Shown here: positions 59,853 through 64,000 of the stretch, piece by piece
Numbering within the stretch: the stretch's first letter is position 1
How the letters are laid out: every line of letters begins with the position of its first letter
Source: Sisyra terminalis
Taxonomy: Eukaryota; Arthropoda; Insecta; Neuroptera; Sisyridae
NCBI GenBank assembly: GCA_958496175.1
Contig: OY292274.1
Coordinates: forward strand, 57,732,630-57,796,629
Direction: 5' to 3'
DNA length: 64,000 nucleotides
The notes under the pieces: generated by a model
What the model saw: the letters and a program-made list of their open reading frames with translations, nothing else
Database searches by the model: none
Told to the model about the DNA's origin: nothing
Program-made: the position numbers and the translations under genes

Positions 59853-60296
59853 GCTGTAAGTAGGGATTGCAATATCGGACCAAATATTGGTATTCGGTAT
59901 TTTTTGGTCGTAATACTGAAATACCGGTTATAATACTGATAGTAGGAACATTAGAAAAGGAAAGAGAACACAGTTGTTTTTTTTCTTTTATTTGCTAGTC
60001 TAATAAGAGAGAGTAAATATCACAAAAAAAATATGTTTTATTTTTTAATTATAACAGTATTGGAAGTATTATAGTAAAGTAAAGGAGCAACAAACATCGT
60101 ATATATTTAAATTACAAAGAAGTTTTACTATCACTATGGAGTCTATGGTACTGTAATAAATTTTGGAAATGTGATCTTAATATAAATAATGCATCAATAG
60201 TATTTTCATTATGTCTGGAACGTAATTGAATGCAAAAATTTCTAGCTGTCGAAAATGGTCTTTTAGTATTAACGCTAGTTGGCGGTACTATTAGTA

Positions 60297-61386
60297 AGAT
60301 GCGTCAGTCCAAATAAAGTGGTTCAAAAATAAATGAAATGATTGCTCGACCATTTTGTGTGTGCTATCACCCCAACATGTTGGTAGTTCAAATTCATCAT
60401 TATTTTAATTTTATTGTTTTTAGTTTTCCGGTGGTGGCCATATTAGTTTTACTAGGCGCAGACATTTTCGCACTTTTAAGGGTTTGCGGAAACTTGATTA
60501 TCTCAGGCCCTATTTGTCCTATCAAAACGAAACAAAAAGCAGTGTGTTCATTAAAATATAAACTATAAAATTGTAATAAGACGTTTTCACCTTAATGTAA
60601 TTCAAAGGGGTGAAATTTCAGCCTAAATTTTTAGCTCTCATTTGTAAAAACTCCAATTTTCACGGAAAGATTGTGAAGGAAGGGAAAGACTCTACACGTT
60701 GAAACTTTTTTTACAAACAATTAGGTACTAGTTGTATTCAAATAGAAAATTTGAAGTCTGAGACTGTAAGCCTTTTTAAAATAAAAACTAACAAAATTTG
60801 GAAATTTTCAAAATTTGCAATTTTCTGAGCTCAATATCTCTGGTGGGGGACCAGATAAAAATCAGAAATATCACCTCATTATAGTACTGTATGATAGCAT
60901 TATGCACCTAGAGTTTGAAGTTTGAGATTTGACTAGGAGCAGAGGTATTGCAAGCACAAAATGTCAAAATAATGCATACTTCAGTAGGTGAAGATAATGT
61001 ATTTAACCATTTAATATGTAACATATACTTGGCAAAAAGGACATTTTACATAAAACAACATATACTCTGGGCTAACTGTTATTCATATCTTAAATTTAAA
61101 ACATTTGCTTCTTTCTGAAAGCTAATAATGGTAATAATTGTATGTCATGGTAATAAAGCTAATAATTTGGGTACGTACATACATTATTAGCTTTCAGAAA
61201 GAAGTATATGTTTTAAATTTAAGATATGAATAACAGTTAGCCCAGAGTATATGTTGTTTTATGTAAAATGTCCTTTTTGCCAAGTATATGTTACATATTA
61301 AATGGTTAAATATATTATATTCACCTTCTAAAAAAATAATCAAACGACCAGTGCTGGACCGACTAAATTGGACTGACCCAGATGCG
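60297..61386. mobile_element. DNA element nested inside the hAT transposase
   Basis: Ends TCAGTCCAA (60304) and TTGGACTGA (ending near 61376) are inverted. AGATGCG occurs at 60297-60303 and 61380-61386 as a 7- to 8-bp duplication of the interrupted sequence. The exact right boundary is uncertain by 2-3 bases. It contains the long palindrome at about 61000-61335. Confidence 0.6.
61000..61335. repeat. Near-perfect palindrome with about 130-150-bp arms
   Basis: The left arm GGTGAAGATAATGTATTTAACC onward (including GGCAAAAAGGACATTTTACA and GGGCTAACTGTTATTCATATC) is repeated inverted on the right with very few differences. The loop of about 40 bases is near 61135-61175. No hammerhead-like string and no coding region. 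Confidence 0.85.
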
Positions 61387-61983
61387 ATAATTTTTTTTCA
61401 AGTATTTACTTCTAAATCCCTTATTTTCCGGTAAATTGAATACTTTTCGGGTAGTTTTGGGTATAACTAATTTCCGTACTATATTTTGGATGGTTAATTT
61501 TTTTGACTATCGATAACTCTAATTTTTATTCAAGAGACAATTCATTTTCAGTATCTACGCAAGGGCCATCATCATCGTCGATAATTCTACCGCATTCTTC
61601 CGAACGGGGATTAATTTGGAGGCCAAAACTTTAACGAAAATTTACTGTAAACTTGATCAATTTCGAATTGGTTAGTCTCTTTTCTACTATAATATTTCCA
61701 TTTTTAAAATCATGATAATTTTTTAAAACATTTTTGAATTACAACTTTGTATTCACAGCTTAATTAATTTCTTCCGTTAGGGCAACATAAAAACAAAAAG
61801 TTATACTATTTTATTATGATGGCGATCATAATAGAACATAAAGGAGAAATGATTTAAAAAAATTCTAATAAACACCGACAATGAATACCGACAATGAATA
61901 CCGGTGTTATAAAATTGTACAAATAGATTAAATACTGGTATTCGGTATCCCGGTATACCGATATTGTAATCCCTAGCTGTAAG

Positions 61984-64000
61984 TGATTCATCCGTAATTT
62001 TGATGGTCTCCGAAGTAATTTAAAGCTTTTGAATATAATTTTTAGTATTTGGTGTTCATCAAACCAAAATGGCTTTTGCGGTTTTACCTCTTCTGATCTA
62101 TGGACGATTGTCAAGGTTCTCTTTTATGAAGGGATTGAAATGCTAGTCGAAAGTATCAATCTGCAATACCTTATGGTTATTTTTTTCTCTACTTTTCCCA
62201 ACAGCAGAAATTGGTGTAGGATGGTTTTCTATAGGTCCAAGGATACCCCATAATAAGTATAATTCTCTATTTTGAAAGGCTAAGATTCCTTATATTTGGG
62301 AATCAGAAGTTGTACTCCAAAATGTAAATCCATAAATCCATATGGGTTGTATGGTATGACTTGTATTTATACGATTCGTTTACTTAGGTAAAGTTTAGTC
62401 GCTGATAAGCGACTTAAGTTATTATAGAAGAATTTCTGACAATTTCTGGACTTAGCAAATTATTCCTTTGTTTTCAAAATTTAAACCAAATAATTAATTT
62501 ATTATAGGAATTGTAAAAAAGTATTAAACTTCAATCATTTTTTTTTCGTTAAAGTAAAATAATTTTTCGTTATTTATTGTATTGAAAAGTGATTAATTGA
62601 TAACCATGATATTATTTCAAATGATTAATGCGTAATGGTATATGTTATGATTGATTTTTCGTCGCTTTAATAAAATTTTCATAAAAATACATAACTTATA
62701 CATTTAAAGAAAAATAATTTTCCCCAAAAGACTCATGTTAGGCTACATGATATTTCAACGTTTTCCTATGATTGTTTTACATTTAAATTGAAAAAGTCAT
62801 CAGAATGATAAAGATTTATAGAATTTAATTATTTTTGCAACTTATAAATATTCATAATATTTTTTTAATTTTCATTGTCGCATCCAAACTGGACAGCAAA
62901 TACATATATTTTTTAACAAACAAAAAACATATATTACCTATGCGGTCGTTAATCTTTTTTAAATGAAAATAAAAACTGCACATTTAATAATGATTGTGCT
63001 TTTTTCACACTGAAAACATTTTCATTTGACATAAAATTGATTAAAAAATAAAATATTGCACAACATAAAGTTACATCACGTTCGCATAAAATCTCAGAAA
63101 GTGCAATTACTTAAATGAACTCCCGTGCATTTAAATTATAATGATTTCAGAGTTAATGTCAGCGATTTATTTACAATTGCCAGTGATATCAATAAAATAT
63201 TTTCATTCAATTTCTCTCAAGTGTACCCGGAATTATTGTCTTTATGGCATTGAACATAAACGGAGCAAATACCATTGTGTTAATACGTAACTATTCGTCG
63301 CTTCTATGTTGCAAATTTTATAGACGCATATGGAAATATAATTAAGATTATTATTAAGACATTATAATTAAGGTATTAAGACTTTGAAATATATTTTTTT
63401 AAATATAATTAATAAAGATGAAGGCGTAAAAAGACCAAAAGAAGATTGAGGCCAAAAATATATCGTTTAATTTAAATTTTAAGACAAACGAATTTTGAGC
63501 TTTTTTTTAAGGTATCAAATATTCTTTTAATAAATTTTAATTTGAATATTTTCCACACTAACAATTTTATTGAAACAAAAGGAAACCCTGAAAACGATAA
63601 AGTTGCCTATAAAAATATCTAATAACTTGTTGAACTTTATTGTAGTCATCTATGGGAGGATCATCATCACCTTCCTACGGGAATGGAGGATATTTACTCT
63701 TTATAAGTTCGGTGAAATCCTAAAACGAAAAAGTAATTGACGGCTTCATCTATCTTTTTAGTCGACGTAAAATTGTTTTTATTACACAATTATAATTTTA
63801 CAAGATCATAATTTTACAGTAGCAAAAAGGAAGAATAAAAAAAAATATTATTAAAATGGGAATTCCAGATTTATGTTATATTTTACTACGTCTCATACGA
63901 AATTTCCGTTCAATTCCCTGCACACAAATGAAGCGGAATAAATACGCAAAAAATGACCCGTATAAATATTTTTATCGCTCCCATTTCTGCTGAAAATCGA
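61984..64000. other. Intergenic DNA, no gene recognised
   Basis: AT-rich sequence with no convincing coding exon, RNA gene or element termini. Confidence 0.4.

Larger units (their letters stand above)
59853..61983 (-). mobile_element. hAT transposon remnant with 8-bp duplication and decayed transposase
   Basis: GCTGTAAG at 59853-59860 and 61976-61983 bounds an element with inverted ends TAGGGATTGCAATATCGG (left) and CCGATATTGTAATCCCTA (right), followed by repeated GGTATTCGGTAT-type strings. On the minus strand, 60288-60119 translates to PPTSVNTKRPFSTARNF...NTIDALFILRSHFQ. This is the hAT transposase C-terminal dimerisation block (family: P.s....ER.FS.ag......R..l....v..l..L). A second coding-like piece (NPRSEECGRII and acidic residues) lies near 61640-61545. 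The two are separated by a nested insertion. Confidence 0.8.

Noticed and set aside
60338..60568. 76-codon plus-strand open frame
   Set aside because: Lies in a nested transposable element inside a hAT remnant, with no recognisable protein family.

Overview
The window is AT-rich nuclear DNA from an insect. Genes are split by GT-AG introns, two neuropeptide-type precursors are present (myoinhibitory peptide/allatostatin-B and a neuroparsin-like protein), and SINEs, MITEs, Helitron-, hAT- and Tc1-like elements fill introns and intergenic DNA. Neuroparsins are lost in Drosophila melanogaster, so this is probably not a close relative of it. I cannot assign the order from sequence alone.

I assembled six protein-coding genes by splice site and phase. 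(1) A neuroparsin-like secreted cysteine-rich protein, + strand, 2032-5071, 3 exons. (2) A giant gene, - strand, 32917-8095, 4 exons in matching phase. It encodes about 4191 residues: an N-terminal RIIa (PKA-RII-like dimerisation/docking) domain, one 11.3-kb exon with about 25 amphipathic repeats in acidic low-complexity sequence, and four C-terminal IQ (calmodulin-binding) motifs. (3) DPH5 diphthine methyl ester synthase, - strand, 36076-35175, 2 exons. (4) A secreted, extremely acidic, His/Lys/Glu-rich protein of unknown function, - strand, 41880-39986, 4 exons. (5) A cytosolic non-specific dipeptidase (CNDP2-like, M20 family), + strand, 44163-46257, 5 exons. (6) The MIP/allatostatin-B precursor, - strand, 50163-46728, 4 coding exons and six W-X6-W amide peptides. 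Genes 5 and 6 converge tail to tail. Genes 4 and 5 diverge.

The rest is mostly mobile DNA. Several hAT elements have 8-bp target duplications. One of them (37861-39143) carries a copied, broken piece of gene 4 (exon 2 end, intron, exon 3). A Tc1-like element (15765-17975) holds a Helitron-like insertion. Two Helitron-like copies, three tRNA-derived SINE copies, five copies of one MITE family, a pogo/Tigger-like element and a decayed LINE reverse transcriptase were also found. Several palindromic fold-back elements share a CTGA(A/T)GA...GAAA signature that looks like a hammerhead ribozyme core, and where the ends can be read they have 11-15 bp direct duplications. This points to a retroelement (Penelope-like or retrozyme-like) origin rather than ordinary DNA transposons.

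The most interesting signals are the giant RIIa/repeat/IQ protein, whose repeat helix resembles the consensus of AKAP helices that bind RII-type domains; the hammerhead-like fold-back families; and the gene fragment captured by the hAT element. From about 53.2 to 64 kb I recognise no genes.
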